The notes below the pieces were generated by a model. That model did no database searches. It was given only the letters and a program-made list of their open reading frames with translations, and was not told the origin of the DNA. Source: Pseudomonas shirazensis (lineage in GTDB: Bacteria > Pseudomonadota > Gammaproteobacteria > Pseudomonadales > Pseudomonadaceae). Taken from it: a stretch of DNA of 64,000 nucleotides. The stretch lies in NCBI RefSeq assembly GCF_014268785.2, contig NZ_JABWRD020000001.1, forward strand, positions 1,625,001 to 1,689,000, given 5' to 3'. Both the position numbers and the translations under genes were made by a program. Below, one piece after another: positions 8,237-17,412 of the stretch (position 1 is its first letter; every line of letters starts with the position of its first letter).

Positions 8237-9202
8237 TCATTCATAGGAAAGCAGCACAGTGGCACGCGCCCTGGCCACTCCCGGCCGAACGCTCTGCGCA
8301 ATCTGCACATACGCCGCACGCAGACCTATCCGCACAAAGTCCTCCCCAAGTCGCACTCTGGCCAAGTTATGCCGAGTGGTGCCCAACTGCAGCAAGCCGC
8401 CATCACTGCGCATCAGACGCACCCCCAGGCCCGCAGCACTTGATTCGCCGGCAAGTTGCAGGTGATCAGTTGCGCCACCACCGCTGGCATCTTCGAACTG
8501 CGCAAGCACCTGCACTGACCGGCCGTTTGTGCTCGGCTGGCAGCGCAACCGCAACTCGAAGTCGACAGCCGCCGACTGGCTGCCAAGGCCCCGGAAACGG
8601 CTCCAGGACTGGACGCTGAGGTTGACCTGAGTGTCCCGGCTTGACCCCTCCAGATGGCAGGTCGGCTGCTGCACGCCCACGCTGATCACCGCCGGTGTCA
8701 GACCAAGACGCTGAATCAGCTGCGAGCCCGCATAAGCCTCGGCCGCAACCGCTGGCAGCCGTAGTTCACCGGCGCTGATCGGGCCGGTCTTGATCAGCGC
8801 GAGCTCATAACCGCTGTCGAAGCGGTGCTCACCTGCCGGCAGCATCCGCTCGCTCATCGGCCAGGTCAGGCCGCTGCGTTCGCCTGGCAGCGGTCGTAAC
8901 CTCACGCTGATGCCGGCAATACTGGTCGACAGCAGACCGGGCTGAGCATTTCCTGCACCTGGCGCGTGCAACCAGCCCTCGCGCAACGGTGCTGGCTGGC
9001 TGCAACTCACCTGTAGTGACGGGCCATTCACCTGCTTGCTGAACAGCACCTGACCAATGCCAGCCGCCGCCGGCAGTTGCAACTGCGCCGGTAATGCCAG
9101 CGCCAGGCGCGCCGGCTGCTGCCCCGAGCCCAACCGGCATTCGGCGGTTGCCAACGGCGTGATGACCAGGCTGATCATGAGTAGGCCGAACGAACACTTC
9201 AT
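8237..9202 (-). CDS. Fimbrial tip adhesin-like protein
   Basis: 321 residues. Signal peptide MKCSFGLLMISLVITPLATA, then a mature part beginning ECRLGSG. The first ~180 residues have no strong motif and would be the receptor-binding domain. The C-terminal part (CHLEGSSRDTQVNLSV...VDFELRLRCQPS...RATVLLSYE) is a pilin domain with a Cys pair and the final hydrophobic/aromatic strand used for donor-strand exchange. It is the last gene of the fimbrial operon and its start overlaps the usher stop (ATGA). A two-domain pilin placed last fits an adhesin; the ligand cannot be predicted. Confidence 0.75.
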   Translation of the reverse strand: MKCSFGLLMISLVITPLATAECRLGSGQQPARLALALPAQLQLPAAAGIGQVLFSKQVNGPSLQVSCSQPAPLREGWLHAPGAGNAQPGLLSTSIAGISVRLRPLPGERSGLTWPMSERMLPAGEHRFDSGYELALIKTGPISAGELRLPAVAAEAYAGSQLIQRLGLTPAVISVGVQQPTCHLEGSSRDTQVNLSVQSWSRFRGLGSQSAAVDFELRLRCQPSTNGRSVQVLAQFEDASGGGATDHLQLAGESSAAGLGVRLMRSDGGLLQLGTTRHNLARVRLGEDFVRIGLRAAYVQIAQSVRPGVARARATVLLSYE

Positions 9203-11667
9203 GCTTGATCCTCAGGGTGGGCAAGGCACACAGCTACCAACGCTTGGGCAGGCACCTCAGTACGTTGCTCAATTCGGCAGCGTTGTCCGGCAGCGCTACC
9301 CCAGGTCACATCCAGCGTTGCCTGCTGATCATCACTGCGCAGGTGCAGGCGACTGCCCTGGCCAACCAGACCCAGCTCAGTGCCGTGCACATCGGTCACC
9401 TGTGCGCCAAAAGGCAACGCCTGGCCGTACTCGCGGCGGGCTTCGAGAATCCATGGGCGACCGCTGCGAGTGGCGAACTCCAGATAGCCGACGGCGCCAG
9501 CGCGCGGCACCAGGGATTGTGCAGTCAATTGCAGCTCGACTTGATCGGTCATGCCGCGCGGGTCGAGCTCGACGGTGTTGACGCTGTAGGGCGTCAGGGC
9601 CGGCGTGACGGCATAACCGCGACTGTCCAGACGTATGTAGGGGTGCTGGGCAATCCGCGCCGAGGCAGCGCCGGGCGCGCGAACGATGGCGAAGCTCTCG
9701 CCCAACGCCGGCGCTGCGATCACCCCACCCGCATGGGCGACCAGCGCACCACGAATGCCCAGCGCGGCCTGTCGATGACCCGGACGGCTGGCCAGCGAGC
9801 CGCTGAGCTCGCCAGCAGCGCTGCGCCGCAGCAGGTCGGCGTCAAGCCCGGTGGCGTTGTCAACGCCACCCTGGCGTACCGCGGCCAAACCATAGCGCCA
9901 TTGATCATCCTCACCGGCGGTGGCGCTCCAGCGCAGACTGGCACTCGACTGGCCTTCGCTGTCCAGACTAAGGCCGCTGCTGATCGAACCGCTCCGCCGC
10001 TCGCCGAGGGGGGCGCTGACGGTAAACGTCAGGCTGTTGACAGCAAGGCCATCGGCACGCTGCTCACGGCTCAGGTTCAGGCCATACCCCATCGCGCGGT
10101 AAGCATTGTGATACCCCAGGTTGTAACCGGTAGTAGTGCCCTGCCCAAACCAGCGCTGGCTGCTGATGGCACTGAAGTTGAGCCGACCGCCGCCAGGCCC
10201 GAGGTCTTGATTGAGGCTGGCGCTGGCACGCCAGCGGGCCTGATCGCTGCGGCCATCGGCGCGGGCGAAGGCAAAGTCGTTGAAGGTTTGATAGCCCGCG
10301 CTGTCAGTCTGGGTCAGACTCAAACCCAGATCGGTGGCGCTGGACTCGAACCGATGGCGCCAGCTCCATCGCAGCGCTTGGCCTTGCAGCGTCTGCCCGG
10401 GATGGGGCGCGGAACGGGATAGGTAAGCGGTCAGGCCGAATGCGCCGAAATGGCTGTTGATCGCCGCGCCCACAGCGCTGGCCAGGTAATCGTCGCTCAG
10501 CCAGCCGCCACCGTGGGCGCTAAGCTGATTGTTCAGCCCCTGCTGCCAGCTGCCTTGGACGAAACCGGGCCCCGTGTCGCCCTGATCGTCACGCCAGACG
10601 CCGCCGTTGAGCTCGAAGCGATGCGAACCAGGACGCAATGCCAACGGCGCGGCCTGGTAGGGTATGGTGAAACTGCGCACACTGCCATCAGCCTCGCGCA
10701 GACTTACCTGCAGATCCTGGTTGATGCCGCTGGCATACATATCCTCGATTTCGAACGGCCCGGGCGGCACGGTCGACTCATGCAGCAACACCCCGCCCTG
10801 GCGAATGCTCAGCAATGCAGTGCTCTTGGCTACACCACGTACTACCGGCGCAAAGCCCCGCATCGACTGCGGCAACATGCGTTCATCGCTGCTGACTTGA
10901 AGCCCCCGGAACGCACTCGTCTCGAACACATCGCCGGCACTGTGACCGTCCCCTGCAGTGAACTGCGCCGACCAACTGGGGATATCCCGCCTGACCCAGC
11001 TCGCCGCAGGTAGATAGTGCGAACGGCCATCACTGGTCGCTTGCCAGCTGCCTTCGTGACGCCAGTACCAGGCGCCGGTATTCACCCCGGCGCGCACGCC
11101 AAGGTAACCTTGCCGACTGCTGCTGTGCTGCTGCAAATCCTGTTGCTGGAACAGGTTCAGGCGATAGTCGATAAAGCCCGCCGTGACACCGGACTCCCAC
11201 GTACTGGGCGGCAGATAACCGTGCGGTTGCCTGAGCAAGGCCTGCTGAGCAACCTCAAGGTGCAGGCGTAGTTCGGCGAAGTTCAAGTCTTCACTGGCTG
11301 ACAGTTGCAATGCCGGCAAGCTCAGGCAGGCGCTCGTATCAGCCAGCGCCTCAACTGCACCCGCTGGCAGTTGCCCCCTATCCACGCCCAGCGCCTGCAG
11401 CAGTGAGGCACTGTAACAAGGGCTGGCTTGCAGGTTGAGCGCCTGGCGCCGCAGTAATACCGAGTGACGTCCCAGCCAGCGCTGGTTGAGCGTTATATCG
11501 AGGGTCACTTCGGTCTCCGGTACGCTCTGGTCGTTCTCGTAACGCTGCAGATCAAGGCTGGTGCCAGGTCGCAGAAACCCCGCTTCGAATTCAACCGCGA
11601 AGGTCAGACGGGTGGCCAGGCAGCTGGCCAGGACGGTCAACCCGCGGGATGTGATCCAGCTTTTCAT
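9199..11667 (-). CDS. Fimbrial outer-membrane usher protein
   Basis: 822 residues, the usual length of FimD/PapC ushers. After a signal peptide comes the N-terminal chaperone-binding domain (VEFEAGFL... with the paired Cys at PCYSASLL and SACLSL), the 24-strand beta-barrel with the plug domain (about residues 230-330: STVPPGPFEIEDMY), and C-terminal domains with a Cys pair (GQRCRIEQ...VAVCLAH). It forms the outer-membrane pore through which chaperone-bound subunits are assembled. It overlaps the chaperone stop and the adhesin start by four bases on each side, indicating translational coupling. Confidence 0.93.
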   Translation of the reverse strand: MKSWITSRGLTVLASCLATRLTFAVEFEAGFLRPGTSLDLQRYENDQSVPETEVTLDITLNQRWLGRHSVLLRRQALNLQASPCYSASLLQALGVDRGQLPAGAVEALADTSACLSLPALQLSASEDLNFAELRLHLEVAQQALLRQPHGYLPPSTWESGVTAGFIDYRLNLFQQQDLQQHSSSRQGYLGVRAGVNTGAWYWRHEGSWQATSDGRSHYLPAASWVRRDIPSWSAQFTAGDGHSAGDVFETSAFRGLQVSSDERMLPQSMRGFAPVVRGVAKSTALLSIRQGGVLLHESTVPPGPFEIEDMYASGINQDLQVSLREADGSVRSFTIPYQAAPLALRPGSHRFELNGGVWRDDQGDTGPGFVQGSWQQGLNNQLSAHGGGWLSDDYLASAVGAAINSHFGAFGLTAYLSRSAPHPGQTLQGQALRWSWRHRFESSATDLGLSLTQTDSAGYQTFNDFAFARADGRSDQARWRASASLNQDLGPGGGRLNFSAISSQRWFGQGTTTGYNLGYHNAYRAMGYGLNLSREQRADGLAVNSLTFTVSAPLGERRSGSISSGLSLDSEGQSSASLRWSATAGEDDQWRYGLAAVRQGGVDNATGLDADLLRRSAAGELSGSLASRPGHRQAALGIRGALVAHAGGVIAAPALGESFAIVRAPGAASARIAQHPYIRLDSRGYAVTPALTPYSVNTVELDPRGMTDQVELQLTAQSLVPRAGAVGYLEFATRSGRPWILEARREYGQALPFGAQVTDVHGTELGLVGQGSRLHLRSDDQQATLDVTWGSAAGQRCRIEQRTEVPAQALVAVCLAHPEDQA

Positions 11668-12392
11668 GGGCGCGCTAGCCCAACGCTCTCGCGCAAGGCG
11701 CCGTAGTCGTCGATGGCCGCATAACTGACCTTGACACTTGCGCCCGGCGCAGGCTGCAAGCCCGGGATGGCAAATCGAGTACTCGCCAGTGGTGGCACGT
11801 GGCTGGGCTCGCCGTGCAGCTCGCCTCCCCCCTGAAGCATGTCGAGACTGCTCAAGTTAATGAAATACGGGGTCGGGTTATAGGCCTCAAGGGCCCAACC
11901 CTGGGTATCGCTTACCAGCTTCCAAGTCAGTTGGAGGTAGGCCTCTGCGGCACTGCCGCTCAGCCCCACGGGCCGATACAACAGCTTGATCCGGCTGCGT
12001 AGCGACACCTGCAAGACGTTACCGTCAGCCTTGGGCGGTACATCCAGGATATTCAGCCAGTACAAGCTCTCACGGTCTGCCGGCAGTGCCTGGCCAAGCT
12101 TGGCAATGCGCAGACTCTGGCCCTTTTTGGGGTCGATGCGAAACAACGGTGGCGATAGACTGAACGGCACGTCCAGATCCTCCAGGGCCGCTTGAGCGCG
12201 GCCGTCATCGATCCAGGCCTGAACCAGCGAAGGGCTGCTGCCTTCGTTACTGAGCCTTACGGTGACCTCGGATTGCTGCGCCGGGTAAATCACCCGAGTG
12301 GAGGCAATCACCACACTGGCACTTGCCTGAGAGGGCAGCACGCAGACGCACAGCAGCAGCCCGCACACGCGGGCGGGAACGAACGATTGCAT
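11664..12392 (-). CDS. Periplasmic fimbrial chaperone
   Basis: 242 residues with signal peptide ending ASA. Two Ig-like domains of the PapD/FimC family: the G1/A1 strand region ASVVIASTRVIYPAQQSEVTVRLSNEG, the conserved signature ESLYWLNILDVPP (about residues 120-132) with the F1 strand, and the basic subunit-binding residues Arg (ASTRVIYP) and Lys (RIKLLYRP). It caps fimbrial subunits in the periplasm and delivers them to the usher encoded next, with which it overlaps (ATGA). Confidence 0.92.
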   Translation of the reverse strand: MQSFVPARVCGLLLCVCVLPSQASASVVIASTRVIYPAQQSEVTVRLSNEGSSPSLVQAWIDDGRAQAALEDLDVPFSLSPPLFRIDPKKGQSLRIAKLGQALPADRESLYWLNILDVPPKADGNVLQVSLRSRIKLLYRPVGLSGSAAEAYLQLTWKLVSDTQGWALEAYNPTPYFINLSSLDMLQGGGELHGEPSHVPPLASTRFAIPGLQPAPGASVKVSYAAIDDYGALRESVGLARP

Positions 12393-12416
12393 GGGGAGTA
12401 CTCGCTGAGGGTTGGA

Positions 12417-12440
12417 AGGCAGCTCCGAACAGAGCTGCCT
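12417..12440 (-). promoter_or_regulatory. Intercistronic hairpin after the major fimbrial subunit
   Basis: Perfect nine-base arms AGGCAGCTC (12417-12425) and GAGCTGCCT (12432-12440) lie directly after the subunit stop and before the chaperone gene. There is no clear T-run. Such hairpins in fimbrial operons stabilise the subunit mRNA or cause partial termination, giving excess subunit over chaperone and usher. Confidence 0.5.
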
Positions 12441-12447
12441 ACTGCAC

Positions 12448-12978
12448 TTACAGGTAGTTCAGCGAGTACTGAACGCGCGAGCTGACAGTGCCAGGCGTGG
12501 CTGCGCCAGTCGCATAGTAATTGACCGAATACTGCAGGAGCGCGCCGCCATTGCTGATTGCAACGAGCTGCGAGTTCTGGCTGCCGTCTGCGCCAGCCAG
12601 GTTCATTGGAACGCTGGCGTTGTTGAGCAGTTGCAACTGGACGTTGCGGGCCCCCCCGGCGTCGGTGATCAGGCGCCCCTCAGGACTGATGGTCGGGCCT
12701 GGCTCGAAATAGGTGGATACACGACTGATGCCTGGAGCGCATGCACTCAGGCGCAACTGGAAGTTTGTATTACCGGCAATCCGGCCGGCACGCGACAGGG
12801 CAGAGGCGTTGACTGGCTGCAAACGCACAGGCAGATCATTGCTGCCTCCATTGATCACACAGGTTGGCGCGACCACTTCCCCGGAAAAGCTGATCACGCC
12901 ATCCGTTGCATTAGCGGAAGTAGCTGCCACAAGCAATGCGCAGCAAGCCGCAAGCGAGGCTTTCGATACCATGTTCAT
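12448..12978 (-). CDS. Fimbrial major subunit (type 1 pilin)
   Basis: The start at 12978 (MNMVSKASLAACC) has an AAAGGTGA ribosome site; the longer frame lacks one. 176 residues: a signal peptide ending ANA, then TDGVISFSGEVVAPTC, the classic N-terminal donor strand and first Cys of type 1 pilins, the second Cys in RLSACAPG, and a C-terminal VQYSLNYL with the penultimate Tyr beta-zipper strand. It is the first gene of the operon and the main structural subunit. Strand exchange with neighbouring subunits builds the rod outside the cell. Confidence 0.9.
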   Translation of the reverse strand: MNMVSKASLAACCALLVAATSANATDGVISFSGEVVAPTCVINGGSNDLPVRLQPVNASALSRAGRIAGNTNFQLRLSACAPGISRVSTYFEPGPTISPEGRLITDAGGARNVQLQLLNNASVPMNLAGADGSQNSQLVAISNGGALLQYSVNYYATGAATPGTVSSRVQYSLNYL

Positions 12979-13168
12979 GTTCACCTTTGCTGATTCAAAT
13001 AAGCATTCAGGCCTTTGCCTGGACGGCACCACCGCTGGGGTGCCGGCTCAGTATCTGCAAGGTGTGCTTGACTTGATGTCGGCTCTGGTAGTTGCAACAG
13101 GCGCTAAGTCACCGGACACCGTAGGAAACTAGGCAACTTAGCGTCGGCCCCTGACCCCACCAGCAGGA

Positions 13169-14524
13169 TCAGCGCATTGCCGTGCGCATGGTTACAAACT
13201 CTTCGGCCGCTGTAGGGTGCACGCCAATAGTCTCGTCGAATTGCGCCTTGGTCGCGCCTGCCTTGAGCGCAATACCCAGGCCTTGAATGATCTCTCCCGC
13301 GTCTGGCCCGACCATGTGACAACCCAGCACCTTGTCGGTATCGGCGTCCACCACCAACTTCATCAGGGTCTTCTCCTGAATCTCGGTGAGGGTCAGCTTC
13401 ATTGCTCGGAAGCGGCTTTCGAATACTCGCACCTTGTGACCCGCCTCAATGGCCTGCTCCTCGGTCAGCCCAACCGTACCAATCGGCGGTTGACTGAACA
13501 CCGCGGTGGGGATGTTCCGGTAATCCACCGGTCGGTACTGCTCCGGTTTGAACAGACGCCGCGCAACGGCCATGCCTTCAGCCAGAGCCACAGGGGTGAG
13601 CTGGACTCGACCGATGACATCACCAATCGCCAGAATAGAAGGCTCAGTGGTCTGGTACTGATCATCGACACGCACGAAGCCACGCTCGTCGAGTTCCACA
13701 CCCGTGTGTTCCAGGCCAAGGTTGTCCAGCATCGGCCGGCGGCCTGTCGCGTAGAACACGCAGTCGGTGAGCAGCTCACGGCCATCCTTGAGGGTGGCCT
13801 TGAGGCTGCCGTCTGCCTGCTGATCGATCCGTTGAATGTCGCTATTGAACTGCAGGTCAACGCCGCGCTTGTCCAATTCGTCCTTGAGATGAGTGCGCAC
13901 CGAGCCGTCGAAGCCGCGCAGGAACAAGTCGCCGCGATAAAGCAGGCTGGTGGCGCTGCCAAGCCCTTGGAAAATGCCGGCAAACTCGACCGCGATGTAG
14001 CCGCCGCCGACAACCAGAATGCGCTTGGGCAGCTGCTTGAGGTAGAACGCCTCGTTGGATGTGATCGCCAGCTCTTTGCCAGGGATGTCCGGCACCAGCG
14101 GCCAACCGCCGGTAGCGATGAGGATATGCTTGGCTGAGTAGCGCTGACCGTCTATTTCGACTTCATTGGCGCCCGTCAGTCGCGCATGGCCTTCAAGCAG
14201 GGTCACCCCACTGTTGACCAGCAAGTTGCGGTAAATGCCATTGAGCCGCTCGATTTCGCGATTCTTGTTGGCAATCAGCGTACCCCAGTCGAAGTGCCCC
14301 TCTTCCAGCGTCCAGCCGAAGCCGGCAGCCTGCTCCATTTCGTCAGCGACGTGGGCGGCATACACCATCAGCTTTTTCGGCACGCAGCCCACATTGACAC
14401 AGGTACCGCCCAGGTAGCGGCTCTCGGCCACAGCGACCTTGGCGCCAAAACCCGCCGCGAATCGCGCGGCACGCACACCGCCGGAACCGGCACCAATCAC
14501 GAACAGATCAAAATCGTAAGTCAC
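13169..14524 (-). CDS. gor: Glutathione-disulfide reductase
   Basis: GTG start at 14524 ([21 protein letters not shown]) chosen because it follows a TGGAGT ribosome site and gives 451 residues, the family length; the longer frame would run through the galU terminator. FAD motif GAGSGG (about 11-16), redox disulfide [13 protein letters not shown] (about 38-50), NADPH motif [15 protein letters not shown] (about 172-186), and the catalytic [11 protein letters not shown] near the C-terminus. It keeps glutathione reduced in the cytoplasm using NADPH. It lies downstream of galU but is separated by a terminator. Confidence 0.95.
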   Translation of the reverse strand: MTYDFDLFVIGAGSGGVRAARFAAGFGAKVAVAESRYLGGTCVNVGCVPKKLMVYAAHVADEMEQAAGFGWTLEEGHFDWGTLIANKNREIERLNGIYRNLLVNSGVTLLEGHARLTGANEVEIDGQRYSAKHILIATGGWPLVPDIPGKELAITSNEAFYLKQLPKRILVVGGGYIAVEFAGIFQGLGSATSLLYRGDLFLRGFDGSVRTHLKDELDKRGVDLQFNSDIQRIDQQADGSLKATLKDGRELLTDCVFYATGRRPMLDNLGLEHTGVELDERGFVRVDDQYQTTEPSILAIGDVIGRVQLTPVALAEGMAVARRLFKPEQYRPVDYRNIPTAVFSQPPIGTVGLTEEQAIEAGHKVRVFESRFRAMKLTLTEIQEKTLMKLVVDADTDKVLGCHMVGPDAGEIIQGLGIALKAGATKAQFDETIGVHPTAAEEFVTMRTAMR

Positions 14525-14537
14525 AATCCAGACTCCA

Positions 14538-14569
14538 CAAAAAAGCCACCCAAGAGGGTGGCTGTTTTT
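14538..14569 (-). terminator. Terminator between galU and gor
   Basis: Arms AGCCACCC (14544-14551) and GGGTGGCT (14556-14563) with an AAGA loop. On the minus strand a T6 run follows, ending galU transcription; on the plus strand a T5 run is also present. Confidence 0.8.
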
Positions 14570-14593
14570 CATACGGGCTGCAAGCCTGCAGGC

Positions 14594-15433
14594 TTAGTAA
14601 GCCTTGCCAGCCTTGTAGAAGTTCTCGAAGCAGAAGTTGGTCGCCTCGATGTAACCTTCGGCGCCACCGCAGTCAAAGCGCTTGCCCTTGAACTTGTAGG
14701 CAATCACACAGCCTTCCTGCGCCTGCTTCATCAGCGCGTCGGTGATCTGAATCTCGCCGCCTTTGCCTGGCTCGGTTTCACGGATCTTCTGGAAGATGTC
14801 CGGGGTCAAGATGTAGCGGCCGATGATGGCCAGGTTCGACGGGGCATCTTCCGGTGCTGGTTTCTCGACCATGCTGTTAACACGGTAGATGTCGTCACGG
14901 ATCATCTCGCCAGAGATAACGCCGTACTTGTTGGTTTCCTGCGGATCGACTTCCTGAATGGCAACGATCGAGCAGCGGAACTGGTTGTACAGCTTGACCA
15001 TCTGCTGCAGCACGCCGTCGCCGTCGAGGTTGACACACAGGTCGTCCGCCAGCACGACCGCAAACGGCTCGTCGCCGATCAGCGGTTGGCCGGTCAGGAT
15101 GGCATGGCCCAGGCCTTTCATTTCGGTCTGACGGGTGTACGAGAACGAGCACTCGTCGAGCAGACGGCGAATACCGACCAGGTATTTTTCCTTGTCGGTG
15201 CCTTTGATCTGATTTTCCAACTCGTAGCTGATGTCGAAGTGGTCTTCAAGCGCACGCTTGCCACGACCGGTCACGATGGAGATCTCGCTCAGGCCGGCAT
15301 CCAGTGCCTCCTCGACGCCATACTGGATCAGTGGCTTGTTTACCACTGGCAGCATTTCCTTGGGCATGGCTTTGGTAGCTGGCAGGAAGCGGGTTCCGTA
15401 GCCGGCTGCCGGGAACAAGCATTTCTTGATCAT
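14594..15433 (-). CDS. galU: UTP-glucose-1-phosphate uridylyltransferase
   Basis: The start at 15433 (MIKKCLFPAAGYGTRFLPATKAMPKEMLPVV) sits behind AAGGA; it gives 279 residues. The N-terminal GxGTRxxPxTKxxPKEM nucleotide-binding signature is complete, followed by KPLIQYGVEEA, the VVLADDL metal-binding Asp motif, VEKPAPEDAPSNLAIIGRYIL, and the closing DCGGAEGYIEA. The enzyme makes UDP-glucose for polysaccharide, lipopolysaccharide core and trehalose synthesis. Monocistronic with a strong terminator. Confidence 0.95.
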   Translation of the reverse strand: MIKKCLFPAAGYGTRFLPATKAMPKEMLPVVNKPLIQYGVEEALDAGLSEISIVTGRGKRALEDHFDISYELENQIKGTDKEKYLVGIRRLLDECSFSYTRQTEMKGLGHAILTGQPLIGDEPFAVVLADDLCVNLDGDGVLQQMVKLYNQFRCSIVAIQEVDPQETNKYGVISGEMIRDDIYRVNSMVEKPAPEDAPSNLAIIGRYILTPDIFQKIRETEPGKGGEIQITDALMKQAQEGCVIAYKFKGKRFDCGGAEGYIEATNFCFENFYKAGKAY

Positions 15434-15704
15434 ATACGTCCTTAACAAGGGCTTAGCGTACGAAATTCGGCGCAGTCTAATCAGGCGGCGCGCACCTTAC
15501 AATGCCTAGCCTGAAGCGACCGCTGCCATGATAGAGATACCCCAGTGTAGTTAGTTCCAACGGATCGCAAATATTCAGCCTGTTGCCGGCAGGTTTGGCC
15601 CGCTGACAGCGGGCTCTGGTAGCCCTGAACCCGCTTCGAGGCGCGTCATTTTCACGCCAGTGCATACGCAAAAAGACGCGCATCAGAAGTGTCTACCGCA
15701 AGCG

Positions 15705-16619
15705 TTACCGGGTTGTGCCCTGCCCGATCACCATGCCATCGACCTTTTGCCCATACAGGTTGACGCCGTCATTGGCATGAAACTTCAATCGGGTTTTTTC
15801 GACTGAGCCTTCCAGCAGGCGCGGGTCCTGCGGCCGTTCGTGGCGATTGATCCATGCAGCGACATCCCATGCCTGCTGATCACTGAGGCTGCCGGGCTTG
15901 CCAAGTGGCATGTTGTACTTAATGAACGACGCCGCCGTATTGATCCGGTGCATGCCAGCGCCCCAGTTGTAGGAGTCCTTGCCCCATAGCGGTGGCATCA
16001 CGTATTCACCTGCCACCTGCTGGCCTTCGCCTTGGTCGCCGTGGCAGATCGCACATTGCTCGCGATACACCTGCTTGCCGCGTTTGAAGTCATACCCACC
16101 CTTGGGCTGAGGCACTTCGGGATAACCACGCCCAGGTGCCTCGACCGCGGTCGGCGCATTGGTCGACAGCCAGTATGAGTAAACGCTCAGTGCGGTCATT
16201 TGCGGGCTATCCGCCGCAGGCGGCTTGCCGTTCATGCTGAACTGGAAGCAGCCCTGGATGCGTTCGGCGAAGGTGTTGACCTTGTCGTTTTTCCTGCGAT
16301 ATGCCGGGTACATCGGATAAGCGCCCCACAGCGGCGCAGAAAACGCCATACGGCCCTGATCAAGGTGGCAATTGCTGCAGTTCATGCCGTTGCCCACGGC
16401 CTCGGGCATCAGCCGGCGGGTATCGACAAACAAGGCATGGCCCTCGCGGACCATCTGGCCAAAGGCGTTGTCCGGGATCTGGCTTTCCGCGGGCGGCGCG
16501 AACTGCACTGCAGCCTGCGTGCCGGGCACCTTGAGCTGGGATTGATCTTCCATGGCAATCGGCGTGGCAGCCTGGGCGCTACCCATGGCCAACAACAGGG
16601 TTGCAATGATCGGCTTCAT
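15705..16619 (-). CDS. tsdA: Dihaem cytochrome c, thiosulfate dehydrogenase TsdA-like
   Basis: 304 residues with a Sec signal peptide ending AQA, so periplasmic. Two haem-binding motifs are seen: CSNCH (about residue 79-83) and CAICH (about 190-194). Between them lies WGAYPMYPAYRRKNDKVNTFAERIQGCFQFSMNGK; the isolated Cys in ERIQGC matches the unusual cysteine axial haem ligand of TsdA. A late Met (KYNMPLGKPG) would be a second-haem ligand. TsdA oxidises thiosulfate to tetrathionate, or the reverse. The start overlaps the upstream cytochrome stop (ATGA), the tsdB-tsdA order known from P. stutzeri. Catalytic direction is not predictable here. Confidence 0.75.
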   Translation of the reverse strand: MKPIIATLLLAMGSAQAATPIAMEDQSQLKVPGTQAAVQFAPPAESQIPDNAFGQMVREGHALFVDTRRLMPEAVGNGMNCSNCHLDQGRMAFSAPLWGAYPMYPAYRRKNDKVNTFAERIQGCFQFSMNGKPPAADSPQMTALSVYSYWLSTNAPTAVEAPGRGYPEVPQPKGGYDFKRGKQVYREQCAICHGDQGEGQQVAGEYVMPPLWGKDSYNWGAGMHRINTAASFIKYNMPLGKPGSLSDQQAWDVAAWINRHERPQDPRLLEGSVEKTRLKFHANDGVNLYGQKVDGMVIGQGTTR

Positions 16620-17266
16620 GGCTTGACCTCCTGAGCCAGTGGATGGGCGAAGAACTCGGCAACTGCCGTGATCTCGGCATCGGTCATGGCCTTGGCCACG
16701 CCGACCATCAACTGATTGGGGTCATTGCTACGGCTGCCGTCGCGCCAGGCATTGAGCTGCGCCACCAGGTACGCCGCGGGCTGCCCCGCCAGTGGCGGGA
16801 AGTGCTCACCGACGCCGCTGCCGCCTGGCCCGTGGCACTGCACACAACCCGGGATTTGCCGGTCCCAGTCGCCGTACAGGGCCAAGCGCGACACCGGGTC
16901 GGTGGCAATCTGCTGGCGACGCAGATCAGACGCCGGGGCACTCGGCAGGCTGGCCAGGTACTCACTGACGGCTTTGGCTTCCTGCGCGCTCAAGGCTTTG
17001 GCCAGCGGCTCCATCACCGGCTGCTTGCGGCTGCCACTGCGAAAGTCTTGCAGCTGCTTGTTCAGGTATCCGGCCGACAAGCCGGCCAGCCGCGGAAACC
17101 CTGCAGCGGCGATGCCCTTGGCATCGGGCCCATGACAGCCCAGGCAGGCCATCGCAGCGGGGTTAGCCCCACCCTGGGTGAAAATTTTCTGACCTTCGGC
17201 GGCATGCGCCACGGGCCAGGCCAGGATCAGCGCAGTGCTGATCGCAAAACGACTCAACGGATTCAT
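16616..17266 (-). CDS. tsdB: Dihaem cytochrome c4-type protein, TsdB-like electron partner
   Basis: The start at 17266 (MNPLSRFAIS) is preceded by GGAGCG; the upstream ATG would place that element inside the gene. 216 residues: signal peptide ending HAA, haem motif one CLGCH (about 42-46), haem motif two CVQCH (about 137-141), each followed by a PRLAG/PPLAGQ segment and a late Met ligand (PVMEPLA, QLMVGVA), the internal duplication typical of cytochrome c4. In TsdBA systems this protein takes electrons from thiosulfate oxidation by TsdA. Direct overlap with tsdA supports that role; a general cytochrome c4 is the alternative. Confidence 0.75.
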   Translation of the reverse strand: MNPLSRFAISTALILAWPVAHAAEGQKIFTQGGANPAAMACLGCHGPDAKGIAAAGFPRLAGLSAGYLNKQLQDFRSGSRKQPVMEPLAKALSAQEAKAVSEYLASLPSAPASDLRRQQIATDPVSRLALYGDWDRQIPGCVQCHGPGGSGVGEHFPPLAGQPAAYLVAQLNAWRDGSRSNDPNQLMVGVAKAMTDAEITAVAEFFAHPLAQEVKP

Positions 17267-17289
17267 CACGGGACGCTCCATTTCCTTGT

Positions 17290-17337
17290 TATAAGCTTAG
17301 GCTTAAAAGGTATAAGCACAAAAATAGTAGGCTTATC
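17290..17337 (-). promoter_or_regulatory. Cluster of TAAGC/GCTTA inverted repeats upstream of tsdBA
   Basis: An imperfect palindrome TAAGCTTAGGCTTA (17292-17305) is followed by a second pair, ATAAGC (17312-17317) and GCTTAT (17331-17336). The block lies 25-70 bases before the tsdB start, in an AT-rich stretch that also suits a promoter. It looks like a regulator-binding region; the regulator is unknown. Confidence 0.4.
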
Positions 17338-17412
17338 CTCCGGCAGGCAACAACGCCTACCGGACAAGAACATGAGAATTGGCCCGCTAAATGGCCGTTT
17401 AGCTGAGCTGGA

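Noticed and set aside
9205..10422. Plus-strand frame of 405 codons across the usher gene
   Set aside because: Complement of the usher; no ribosome site and no recognisable domain.
15477..15683. 68-codon minus-strand frame between tsdA and galU
   Set aside because: No ribosome site and Arg/Cys-rich random-looking product. The 271-base gap appears to be galU promoter DNA only.
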